A stretch of DNA of 16,665 nt from JBGPBY01 sp041481485. Its GTDB lineage: Bacteria; Acidobacteriota; Terriglobia; 20CM-2-55-15. The notes under the pieces were generated by a model. The model did no database searches, was not told the origin of the DNA, and worked only from the letters and a program-made list of their open reading frames with translations. Made by a program: the position numbers and the translations under genes. Shown here piece by piece: positions 1 to 7,248 of this stretch. The first letter of the stretch is position 1, and the number at the start of each line of letters is the position of its first letter. The stretch is from contig JBGPBY010000115.1 of assembly GCA_041481485.1 (NCBI GenBank), positions 1-16,665 on the forward strand, given 5' to 3'.

Positions 1-37
1 AATGATAGGCAGGATAAACGGAGAGCGGCGCGAAGAA

Positions 38-439
38 TTAATGGGGAATCTTCCCCGGCCCCCGATCTGCCTTCGGTGGCGTTGCGGCATTCGGCGGCTT
101 GTTGTCGGGGCCCTCGACGTCGATCGCCGCCTCAGTGGAGCCATCGACTTCGGAGACAATTTTAATGTGGTTTGAACCAGGGCCCATCCTCACAACGGCC
201 CAGCCGTCGGAACTCGGGTAGGCTTTGGGTTGCGTGCTTCCTTTTTCCAGAACGGATACTGCGCCTTTGTTATGTAGATCCCACTGCTCGCCGGTTATGC
301 TCCTTTCGATTAGCCTCCATTCCACGCGCAGCTCTGGTGCATCAATTTTCAACGGCGTTTCGCCAGCATTCTTGGGAGGATGAGTTATTTCCAGAGAGTA
401 TCGTTTGCGAAGTGAGCTCAGTCCGCTCTGCGAGGTCAT
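38..439 (-). CDS. Hypothetical protein, possibly a fragment
   Basis: Open frame of 133 aa with no family I recognise. There is no signal peptide or hydrophobic segment. The middle is a mixed sequence that could be beta-rich (around EWRLIERS and GWAVVRMGPGSNHIKIVSEV), and the last 25 residues are rich in Pro, Lys and Gly, like a disordered tail. The assigned ATG (437-439) directly abuts the first codon of VWA homology on the other strand (440), so the apparent N-terminus may be a rearrangement joint and not a native start. A GGAGG on the coding strand lies about 16 nt upstream of the ATG, too far to be convincing. The protein-like composition suggests a real reading frame, but function is unknown. 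Confidence 0.4.
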   Translation of the reverse strand: MTSQSGLSSLRKRYSLEITHPPKNAGETPLKIDAPELRVEWRLIERSITGEQWDLHNKGAVSVLEKGSTQPKAYPSSDGWAVVRMGPGSNHIKIVSEVDGSTEAAIDVEGPDNKPPNAATPPKADRGPGKIPH

Positions 440-940
440 GATGCGATCTTTCTGGCCTCCGACGAAGTGATCCGGAAACAGCAGGGCCGTAAGGCGTTGA
501 TTGTTCTATCCGATGGAGTGGACGTCGGGAGCAAGGAAAGCCTGGAGACCGCCATTATGACCGCACAGCGCGCCGACACTGTCGTCTATTCAATTTTGTT
601 CGGCAACCCAGAGCAGAATCAATTCCCAACGGTTTTTGGAATTCCAGGAGGCAGCCAACGTGGCGGGAGCAAAAACCCTGAACAACAAAAACCTCTCTCC
701 GGTAAGAAAATTCTTGAACGGATCTCCAGCGAAACCGGAGGCCGCCTGTTTGAAGTCTCGAAGAAGCAATCCATCGGAGAGATTTACAAAACCATCGCGG
801 AAGAGTTGCGCAATCAGTACAACATCGGCTATTCGTCCAATAGAGCGGATGCCGGAGCGGGATACCGCAAAATCCATCTGGTGACCCGGCAAAAGGATCT
901 CCTGGTCCAGACCAGAGATGGATATTACGCCGGCCGGTAA
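440..940 (+). pseudogene. 3' half of a VWFA-related Acidobacterial domain protein
   Basis: Homology starts at DAIFLASDEV (codon 440) and runs through the family-typical GRKALIVLSDGVD, VVYSILFG, ISSETGGRLFEV, IAEELRNQYNIGY and the ending RDGYYAGR. These are features of the VWFA-related Acidobacterial domain family of exported proteins (usually about 300 aa). The N-terminal half is missing: no signal peptide and no MIDAS DxSxS strand. The frame is open only from 416 after a TGA at 413-415, and those few codons do not look like the family. A GTG at 467 would allow a 157-aa product, but it would be half a Rossmann-like VWA fold. I read it as a 5'-truncated gene. The C-terminal end looks intact. 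Confidence 0.8.
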
Positions 941-1025
941 CCAGTCCGTCCAGGCGGCGCCATTCGGCAGCTGATTCCTATTCTTCTGCGCCTCCCACCC
1001 CCAAACAGGGCCGGTATGTTTTCGT

Positions 1026-1881
1026 TTAATCCACGCGAGTGACAAAAGCGGCGCACTGCTTTAGTAAGGAATGAAGCGGTGTTGTGCGCAGATCAAACAA
1101 ACGTAAATCAAGACAGGTCATAATGCCATCCCACGCGTAGACTTTGTAATCGCCGGGAGCAACTCCCGTCATATTGAATCGTCCGTTTTGGGAGGAGTGA
1201 GACCCGGACTGGCGCTTGTCTTGGAAGCAGTCCGGCGTTCGACACCATCTGCCCTGTGGAATCCACGACGCGGCCCCTGACCGTGTACAGCTTCTGACGT
1301 ATGACATTCATGTCGGCTTTGCTTTCTCCGCCGGGCTTGATGTCCACATCCGCCGCGCGATCGAGGTCGCTCACGCCAGGAAAGTATCTGAACTCGACAC
1401 TCGAAGCTGGATTGAGCCCACCGCGGGCGCCAGTCCCCGTCTGTCCCGGAAGAATTCCGGTGGCGACGAAATAGCGTCCCGGAGTGATTCCGAAGAGTCG
1501 AAACTCGCCGCGGTCGTCGGCGGTTCCGGTGACAACCTGGCGGACATTTTTCAAGCCCGTCGAGTCATATACAGATCGCAGGACAAAAACAGGAACTCCA
1601 ATGGCCGGTTGCCCCGCCTCATCGATAATTCTCCCGCCCACGGTTCCGGTGGGAGTCAAATGAAACGCAGCACTCTTCAGGCCCTGTCCGGCCACAACAA
1701 CAATTGGAGTGACGTCTCCGAGTTCAGCAACCAACGATCTTTGGCCAAATTGCTGATCGACGTAGCCAGTCGCGGAAGCAGTTACCCGGTACGAGCCAGG
1801 ATCCAAATCCTTCAACCGAAACTTTCCTTCGGAATCCGTCGAATTCAGGACGGCTGGAAACCAATCTTCTGGCGGATGGCT
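1026..1881 (-). pseudogene. Internal fragment of a carboxypeptidase-regulatory-like repeat protein, frameshifted
   Basis: Read on the minus strand, three repeats of the CarboxypepD_reg type are visible, each ending in a G-x-Y core: GKFRLKDLDPGSYRVTASA (about 1774-1830), GEFRLFGITPGRYFVATG, and GRFNMTGVAPGDYKVYAWDG (ending near 1122). The family forms small beta-sandwiches in exported Acidobacterial proteins. The first two repeats and the start of the third (YTVRGRVVDSTGQMVSNA) share one frame. The rest of the third repeat is in another frame, so a single-base indel lies roughly between 1195 and 1240. Upstream the frame is closed by a stop at 1882-1884 with no start or signal peptide. Downstream, homology ends near 1120 and the frame runs to a stop at 1026. 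Both ends and the frame are therefore broken. Confidence 0.75.
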
Positions 1882-1926
1882 TCAGGCAGATCGGCGAGGA
1901 TGCGTTCATGCCGCAATAGAAGAGTA

Positions 1927-1960
1927 AGCGGTTTAACCGGCGGGAGTGAAATAAACCGCT
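1927..1960. repeat. 9-bp inverted repeat at the edge of a gene fragment
   Basis: AGCGGTTTA (1927-1935) is followed after 16 nt by its exact reverse complement TAAACCGCT (1952-1960). It lies between the broken CarboxypepD_reg fragment and the 5'-truncated PQQ dehydrogenase. It could be a hairpin, a weak terminator or a scar of the rearrangement. No T-tract follows on either strand. Confidence 0.4.
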
Positions 1961-2021
1961 GTTACTCCGGAAAGCATATAATCCCGGCCAACTTCGGCCG
2001 CTTCAGAACATTCGGGCGCTT

Positions 2022-3485
2022 ATGATTTCGAAAGCGATCGGGAGGAGCGATGGACAGAGGTATCTTGCGGTTTTCAATGCGGCTCCGGTCGTTGCCGGGA
2101 ATACCGTCATCGTTGGCGCTGCACACCGGCCGGGAGGAGTGCCGCGCGTGAAGGCCAATGTGAAAGGCTACGTCCGGGGATTCGACGTGAAGACCGGCAA
2201 GCGCCTTTGGATCTTTCACACGATTCCGATGTCGAACGAGTACGGCGCCGAAACATGGGAACAGAACTCCGCTGCCAGCACCGGGAACGCAGGAGTCTGG
2301 GGCCAGATCAGCGTCGACGAAGAACTGGGACTGGTATACATCCCCGTCGAACTTCCCACGGGCGATTACTACGGTGGGCACAGGCCAGGCAATGGCTTGT
2401 ATGGTGAAAGCGTTGTTGCGCTGGATCTGAAAACCGGCGTTCGGAAATGGCATTTCCAACTCGAGCACCACGGCATCTGGGACAACGATATTCCCTGCGC
2501 GCCAATGCTGGTGGACATCACCATCAACGGCCAGACGATTAAGGCGCTCGCGCAACCAACCAAACAGGCGTTCCTCTATGTCTTCAATCGAACCAACGGT
2601 CACCCCATTTGGCCGATACCCGAACGCCCGGTTGAAAAAGGAAACGTTCCGGGCGAGTGGTATTCGGCCACGCAGCCGTTCCCAACCAAACCACCCGCCT
2701 ATGACCGCCAGGGTTCTTCGATCGACGATCTGATCGATTTCACTCCGGAGCTCCGGGCGCAGGCAGTTCAGTTTGTATCGCGATTCAAGATTGGACCGAT
2801 ATTCACTCCACCGGTTGTCAGCAAATGGGAAGGACCGCTCGGCACGCTGGGAATGGCAACGGCAGGCGGCGGTACGAACTGGGCTGGCGGCTCGTACGAA
2901 CCAGAGACGCACATCGCCTACATCCCTTCTCAGCGCAATATGGGAAATATCGGGCTTGTGCCTGGGGACCCCAAGACCTCGGAACTCGCATATGTTTCCG
3001 GAACCGCAAGGAATCCAAATCCCAATGCCACTGGCGCCGACGCCGTAGCGCCGGCTCTTACCATTCAGGGTCTTCCACTGGCAAAGCCTCCCTATGGAAG
3101 CATCAGCGCAATCGACTTGAACAAAGGTGAAATCCTCTGGCAGATCGCGCACGGCGAGACGCCGGACAACATTCGCAATCATCCGACACTCAAAGGCGTG
3201 TCGATTCCACGCACGGGACGGCCCGGAATCTTCGGAGTGCTCGTCACAAAGACAATGATCGCCGCCGGCGAACACGATACGTTCACGTTGCCGAACGGCA
3301 AAATTGGAGCCATGTTGCGTGCGTATGACAAGTCGACGGGAAAGGATCTGGGCGAAGTCTACATGCCCGCAGGCGAGACCGGCACTCCAATGACGTACAT
3401 GCTCAATGGGAAACAGTACATTGTGCTCGCGATCGGTGGAACAGGCTTTCCAGCGGAATTAATAGCTTTCCGGCTTCCGAATTAA
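2022..3485 (+). CDS. PQQ-dependent dehydrogenase, 5'-truncated (C-terminal two thirds)
   Basis: 487 codons matching the C-terminal part of membrane or periplasmic quinoprotein dehydrogenases of the glucose/alcohol type, which fold as an eight-bladed beta-propeller holding PQQ. Typical pieces are NAAPVVAGNTVIVGAAH, VKGYVRGFDVKTGKRLWIFHTIP, GLVYIPVELPTGDYYGG, HFQLEHHGIWDNDIPCAP, TKQAFLYVFNRTNGHPIWP, GGTNWAGGSYEPETHIAYIP and the ending YIVLAIGGTGFPAELIAFRLPN. Family members are usually about 650 aa with a signal peptide. Here homology begins only at about codon 19 (near 2076), so roughly the first 200 residues are missing, including signal peptide and first blades. The frame is open back to 1950, but those codons do not resemble the family. 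Whether a product is made or exported is doubtful. Confidence 0.8.
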   Translation: MISKAIGRSDGQRYLAVFNAAPVVAGNTVIVGAAHRPGGVPRVKANVKGYVRGFDVKTGKRLWIFHTIPMSNEYGAETWEQNSAASTGNAGVWGQISVDEELGLVYIPVELPTGDYYGGHRPGNGLYGESVVALDLKTGVRKWHFQLEHHGIWDNDIPCAPMLVDITINGQTIKALAQPTKQAFLYVFNRTNGHPIWPIPERPVEKGNVPGEWYSATQPFPTKPPAYDRQGSSIDDLIDFTPELRAQAVQFVSRFKIGPIFTPPVVSKWEGPLGTLGMATAGGGTNWAGGSYEPETHIAYIPSQRNMGNIGLVPGDPKTSELAYVSGTARNPNPNATGADAVAPALTIQGLPLAKPPYGSISAIDLNKGEILWQIAHGETPDNIRNHPTLKGVSIPRTGRPGIFGVLVTKTMIAAGEHDTFTLPNGKIGAMLRAYDKSTGKDLGEVYMPAGETGTPMTYMLNGKQYIVLAIGGTGFPAELIAFRLPN

Positions 3486-3504
3486 CCCAGACATGATTGG
3501 TGCA

Positions 3505-3525
3505 CCCTCTCTCTTCCGTAGAGGG
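3505..3525. terminator. Possible stem-loop after the PQQ dehydrogenase fragment
   Basis: CCCTCT (3505-3510) and AGAGGG (3520-3525) can pair around a 9-nt loop, 20 nt after the stop codon at 3483-3485. There is no following T-run, so intrinsic terminator function is only a guess. Confidence 0.25.
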
Positions 3526-3569
3526 ATTCGTCCGAAACTTCTCTTCAAAAAGGTTGCAATGGTGCTCTT

Positions 3570-4910
3570 ATGAAGAGTCCCGTCTTGCTCACTCGAATGT
3601 TCGCGATTGTTGTCGCGATTGCGACGGCTGCGCCGGGCTCAGGCCAGCAAAGCAAGCGACCTGCTGTTCCCCTCGAGCCCGCGGCCGCGATTCTGGATGC
3701 GTTCCGCAGCTACTCGATCGTAGCACTTGGCGAAGGTCCTCACGGCAACGAGCAGGCGCATCAGTTCCGGCTTTCGCTGATTCGGAATCCGGGATTCGCT
3801 GCGATCGTTAACGACATCGTCGTGGAATTCGGCAATGCCCGGTATCAGGATGTCATGGACCGATTTGTCCGCGGCGAGAACATCCCTTCCGCTGCTCACC
3901 GACAGGTCTGGCAGAACACGACAGCTCATGGCTCGGTCTGGGACGTGTCCATCTACGAGGAATTCTTTCTCGCCGTTCGCGCTGTCAACGCAACGTTACC
4001 CAAAGAGCGGCAATTGCGGGTTCTGCTCGGTGATCCTCCAGTCGATTGGAACAGCAGCCGTTCGATAGAGGAACAGGTCCGGGACTTCGGCACACGGGAT
4101 GCTTTCCCGCTGCCTCTCGTGCTGCGGGAAGTCGTGGCGAAACATCGGCGTGCCCTGCTCATTTACGGAGATGGCCATTTCTCCAGAAGGCCGGAAGCCG
4201 CCACTCGAAGCATCGTTGCTCTTTTGGAAAGCACCGGCACTAGGGTATTCAGCATCAATACCAACGCCGATAACGCCGATTTGGAAGAGCTGCAACCCGG
4301 CATCTCGAAGTGGCCCGCGCCCAGCCTCGCTCTCATTCGGGGAACGACACTCGAAATGGCGCCCTTCAACTCCTCTCCTTATCCGGCCACAACCGTTGAC
4401 GCGGGAGATAAGAAGTTCGACGCGATCCTGTATCTCGGACATCCTCTGACCATCACGTATGCGCGCTTTACCCGGCAACTTTGTGAGGATACCGAATATA
4501 TCCGCATGCGCAGCCAGCACAGCGGAGATCCCCGGTGGGACGTCCGTTTCAAAGTGCTCTGCCAATCGCCGCTTCCGGTTTTGCCTCAGCTATGGCGGAC
4601 TTATCAATCCCGGGGAATTGCAGCCACTCTGGCGTTGGCACCCACAACGAGCGCTTCATATATCGAAGGCGCGACGGACCTCTATCGTCTTGCGCAGGCC
4701 ATGATGAAACGCCGGAAGTTCGATGATGCGATTGCCGTTCTTGAAATGAACGCGAAGCTCTTTCCTCTCGACAGGCTTTCACTGAAGACGCTTACTGAAG
4801 CGTATCTGGCAAAGGGTGACACTCAATCATATTGGAAAACTTCCTGGAGAACACTCGCGATTAATCCAAATGACCGGACTGCACGGCACGCAGTTGGACT
4901 CGATCGGTAA
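3570..4910 (+). CDS. Exported erythromycin-esterase-like (EreA/ChaN-type) protein with C-terminal TPR
   Basis: 446 aa. Residues 1 to about 26 form a signal peptide with a hydrophobic core (FAIVVAIATAA) ending near GSGQQ, so the protein is probably periplasmic. The N-terminal domain contains VALGEGPHGNEQ (E55, H58), VVEFGN (E86) and YGDGHFS (D201, H203). This spacing resembles the conserved Glu/His motifs of the erythromycin esterase/ChaN superfamily (GExTHG, then a later GHxxH-like motif). Residues about 375-440 look like one or two TPR helical pairs (LYRLAQAMMKRRKFDDAIAVLEMNAKLFP). The substrate is unknown; macrolide hydrolysis should not be assumed because this lineage is distant from EreA. 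The gene stands 65 bp before the thioredoxin gene. The ribosome-binding site is weak (AAGG about 18 nt upstream of ATG 3570). Confidence 0.6.
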   Translation: MKSPVLLTRMFAIVVAIATAAPGSGQQSKRPAVPLEPAAAILDAFRSYSIVALGEGPHGNEQAHQFRLSLIRNPGFAAIVNDIVVEFGNARYQDVMDRFVRGENIPSAAHRQVWQNTTAHGSVWDVSIYEEFFLAVRAVNATLPKERQLRVLLGDPPVDWNSSRSIEEQVRDFGTRDAFPLPLVLREVVAKHRRALLIYGDGHFSRRPEAATRSIVALLESTGTRVFSINTNADNADLEELQPGISKWPAPSLALIRGTTLEMAPFNSSPYPATTVDAGDKKFDAILYLGHPLTITYARFTRQLCEDTEYIRMRSQHSGDPRWDVRFKVLCQSPLPVLPQLWRTYQSRGIAATLALAPTTSASYIEGATDLYRLAQAMMKRRKFDDAIAVLEMNAKLFPLDRLSLKTLTEAYLAKGDTQSYWKTSWRTLAINPNDRTARHAVGLDR

Positions 4911-4975
4911 CATGATCTGATGTTTCCTCTTTTCCATTTGTGCCGGTGGTACGAGAAAAGCGAATTGATATTAGA

Positions 4976-5476
4976 ATGATCGGCATGGTCGGCAAGCTCA
5001 CCTCTTTAATGCTGCTCGTTCTTTTCGCTGGTCCTCTCGAAAAGGCTCCCGAGCTCCGCAAATCCGACGTGTGGATCAACACCAAATCTCCGCTCACTCT
5101 TGGATCACTCAAAGGCAAGGTCGTCCTGATCGACTTCTGGGCATTTGACTGCGACCCTTGCAAGGAAGCCGTGCCTCACGTGGAGGCGCTCTTCGAGAAG
5201 TATTCCAAGGACGGTCTCGTTGTCATTGGAGTTCACACACCGCGGGCGGACTATGAAAAGGAATTGCCGAAACTTCGCAAAGCCATCGAGAAAATGGGAA
5301 TTCAATATCCCGTGGTTGTGGACAACAAACAAAAGATCTGGGCGGACTATCGCTGCGATCTCTGGCCCACGCAGTTCGTCATCGATCGAAGCGGATTCAT
5401 TCGTTTGAGCCACGGCGGCGTCGGCCATTATGACGACATCGAAGAGGCCGTACGGACGGCGCTCCACGAGAATTAA
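4976..5476 (+). CDS. TlpA/ResA-like exported thioredoxin-fold protein
   Basis: 166 aa from ATG 4976. This start is preferred over the in-frame GTG at 4940, because the latter puts 12 charged, non-conserved residues before the signal peptide; ATG 4985 is a further option. The N-terminus (MVGKLTSLMLLVLFAGP) is a short signal or anchor segment. The domain shows LGSLKGKVVLIDFWAFDCDPC with a C59-x-x-C62 redox pair, KEAVPHVE on the following helix, VIGVHTP, and WPTQFVID with P131 as the expected cis-proline. A third cysteine, C127 (YRCDLWPT), lies close to the cis-proline loop. TlpA-type proteins reduce periplasmic disulfides, for example during cytochrome c or copper-centre assembly. That role would fit the metal-efflux genes downstream, but the link is inferred. 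Confidence 0.85.
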   Translation: MIGMVGKLTSLMLLVLFAGPLEKAPELRKSDVWINTKSPLTLGSLKGKVVLIDFWAFDCDPCKEAVPHVEALFEKYSKDGLVVIGVHTPRADYEKELPKLRKAIEKMGIQYPVVVDNKQKIWADYRCDLWPTQFVIDRSGFIRLSHGGVGHYDDIEEAVRTALHEN

Positions 5477-5498
5477 GTCCACCTCATTCTGAACAAAA

Positions 5499-5516
5499 AT
5501 TCAGGAAACATTCAGG
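5499..5516 (+). promoter_or_regulatory. 7-bp direct repeat with 11-bp period upstream of the porin
   Basis: ATTCAGG occurs at 5499-5505 and again at 5510-5516, separated by AAAC. Two 7-bp direct repeats with a 4-bp AT-rich gap, one helical turn apart, is the layout bound by PhoB/OmpR-family response regulators; the base sequence itself is not a standard Pho box. The site lies 75-92 bp before the porin ATG. A -10-like TATACT is present at 5538-5543, but no good -35 is at the right distance. Confidence 0.3.
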
Positions 5517-5590
5517 CCTGCCTTCCGGAGTCGTCGCTATACTCCCTATCGGTTTCACCATTAAAAAACCGTTAATGAAAAGGAAATCTC

Positions 5591-7225
5591 ATGTTCAAAG
5601 TCTGTAAGACGAGTCTCAGGGTATCGAAATGGTGCCTGATAGTTTTAACTTTGGCCCTGATGGGCGAAGCGTCTGTGTTGAGTGCGCAATCACAAACGTC
5701 GTCAACAGCAGATCAATTGGCCGCCCAGATTCGGAATCTGGAAAATCAACTCGCAGAATTGGCGGCGCAAGCTGCCGCGACGACGCAGATCGCCGCAGTG
5801 CCGCAGGCAGGCCAGCGGGGCCAGCAGCCAGCTGCACCACAAGGAGGCGGACAGCGCGGACAGGCGCCTGCCGCACAACAAGGAGGCGGGCGGGGCCAGC
5901 AGCCGGCCGCGCCGGCGATGCCACCCGGAATGGTGATGCCTGGAGGACCGACGGGCGGAGATGCAGCCAATCCTGAAGGAGCGCCCGCAGACAGCACGGA
6001 TCCGCAGGCGATGCTCGACCGCATCAAGACTCTGGAACAGCGAATCAAGGATCTCGAGTCCACGACGGTCTATTCCGAACCGGAGACGCGCACGAAAAAG
6101 AAAGTCGTCTATGTCGACAAGAATGGAATCGAATCCGACTCCCCGTCCGAAGGCGCCAAAAAAGTTACGACCTATGAGCGGGAGCGCGTATACCGCCGGC
6201 AGACGATCAATGAAAAGATCGAAGAGGCGATGAGCGATGCCGAAGAGCATAGCGTCAAAGTCGGCGTAAATGCGGGTATCGTTTCGCAATTTGCGCATCG
6301 CACAAAAGGCAATCCGATTGTTGGAGACAATCATTTTTACGAACTGGCGTCGGCTGATCTCTTTTTCACTGCCGGAATTGCGCAGAATACGATGTTCTTT
6401 GCCGATGTCGTGGGTCTCAGCGGCCCGCCGCCTTTCGAACTCGGAACACTGACGCTCGTGAACGGATATTCTGCTCGTCTGGTGAATCAAAACGAACTGA
6501 ATCTGCGAGAAGCGTGGCTCCGGACCGAACTGTTCAGCAACAAATTGGGAATCACGGCCGGCCGCCTGGATTTGACGAATTATTTCGACCACAACGTCGC
6601 TGCCAACGATGAGACCAGCCAGTTCATCGGCGACGCTCTTGTCAATAACGGAGCATTAGGACTGGGGAATAACGGAGCAGGTTTGGCGCTTGTGTATGAC
6701 CCCAAGGGCGGATTCAATTTCAAGGCGGGTTTCCAGCAAAGCACTAACGAGGCCACCAGCCTTTCGGATTCTATCTTTTCACTCGCCGAGGTCGGCTATG
6801 TCACGCGGCTTCCCGGCATGGGTGAAGGAAACTACCGGTTCTGGTACCGCACGGACAACAACAAGCCGTCCGGATACAACATCGGATATGGCACCAGCAT
6901 CGATCAGAAGCTTGGTCCTCAGGTGACATTGTTCGGAAGATATGGCGCTTCGCAGGCCGTTGTGAAACGCGACCACTTTTACAGCGGCGGTTTCCAGTTT
7001 GCTCAGGGACTGGGCTTCTTCCCTGCCGATAAGTGGGGAGTGGGTTACGCACAAACCGACTTTCAGTTTCCCGGCAAGGAAAGACTCGTCGAAGGCTACT
7101 ACAATTTCAGCCTGGCCGAGAAGTTCAACCTGTCGTTTCATGTTCAACATTTCATGGAGTTGCGGCCCGGAAGCCCGAATCTGGGATACCTTGTCCCTGG
7201 CATCCGTTTGCAGGCCAGCTTTTGA
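5591..7225 (+). CDS. OprB-like outer-membrane porin with coiled-coil and Q/G/P-rich linker
   Basis: 544 aa. Residues 1-33 are a signal peptide ending SVLSAQ. Residues about 38-62 are a heptad-rich segment (DQLAAQIRNLENQLAELAAQ). Residues about 70-135 are a low-complexity Gln/Gly/Pro/Ala linker with repeated units. Residues about 137-160 form a second heptad segment (MLDRIKTLEQRIKDLES), followed by a charged stretch and, from about residue 215, alternating beta-strands of a porin barrel ending in the terminal Phe (RLQASF) expected for BAM-dependent insertion. Barrel pieces such as LREAWLRTELFSNKLGITAGRLDLTNYFD resemble carbohydrate-selective OprB-type porins. The N-terminal coiled coil may trimerise or contact peptidoglycan. 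RBS AGGA at 5581-5584 precedes ATG 5591. The gene lies 23 bp before the propeller gene, so co-transcription is likely. The solute is not predictable; position suggests it works with the metal-efflux genes. Confidence 0.75.
   Translation: MFKVCKTSLRVSKWCLIVLTLALMGEASVLSAQSQTSSTADQLAAQIRNLENQLAELAAQAAATTQIAAVPQAGQRGQQPAAPQGGGQRGQAPAAQQGGGRGQQPAAPAMPPGMVMPGGPTGGDAANPEGAPADSTDPQAMLDRIKTLEQRIKDLESTTVYSEPETRTKKKVVYVDKNGIESDSPSEGAKKVTTYERERVYRRQTINEKIEEAMSDAEEHSVKVGVNAGIVSQFAHRTKGNPIVGDNHFYELASADLFFTAGIAQNTMFFADVVGLSGPPPFELGTLTLVNGYSARLVNQNELNLREAWLRTELFSNKLGITAGRLDLTNYFDHNVAANDETSQFIGDALVNNGALGLGNNGAGLALVYDPKGGFNFKAGFQQSTNEATSLSDSIFSLAEVGYVTRLPGMGEGNYRFWYRTDNNKPSGYNIGYGTSIDQKLGPQVTLFGRYGASQAVVKRDHFYSGGFQFAQGLGFFPADKWGVGYAQTDFQFPGKERLVEGYYNFSLAEKFNLSFHVQHFMELRPGSPNLGYLVPGIRLQASF
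5810..5920 (+). repeat. Imperfect tandem repeat encoding the porin Q/G/P linker
   Basis: The units GGCCAGCAGCC(A/G)GC and CAAGGAGGCGG each recur within this stretch, encoding GQRGQQPAAPQGGG, GQRGQAPAAQQGGG and GRGQQPAAP in tandem. Slippage at such repeats can change linker length without shifting the frame. Confidence 0.7.
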
Positions 7226-7248
7226 TCGGAAGGTCGGAGGATTTATCT

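Noticed and set aside
1962..3275. 437-codon minus-strand frame opposite the PQQ dehydrogenase
   Set aside because: Arg/Cys-rich antisense shadow; the plus strand shows unmistakable quinoprotein motifs.
4940..4975. GTG at 4940 as start of the thioredoxin gene
   Set aside because: It adds a charged stretch before the signal segment; ATG 4976 or 4985 fits an exported protein better.
5702..6592. 296-codon minus-strand frame opposite the porin
   Set aside because: Antisense shadow kept open by codon bias in the Q/G/P repeats; no family features.
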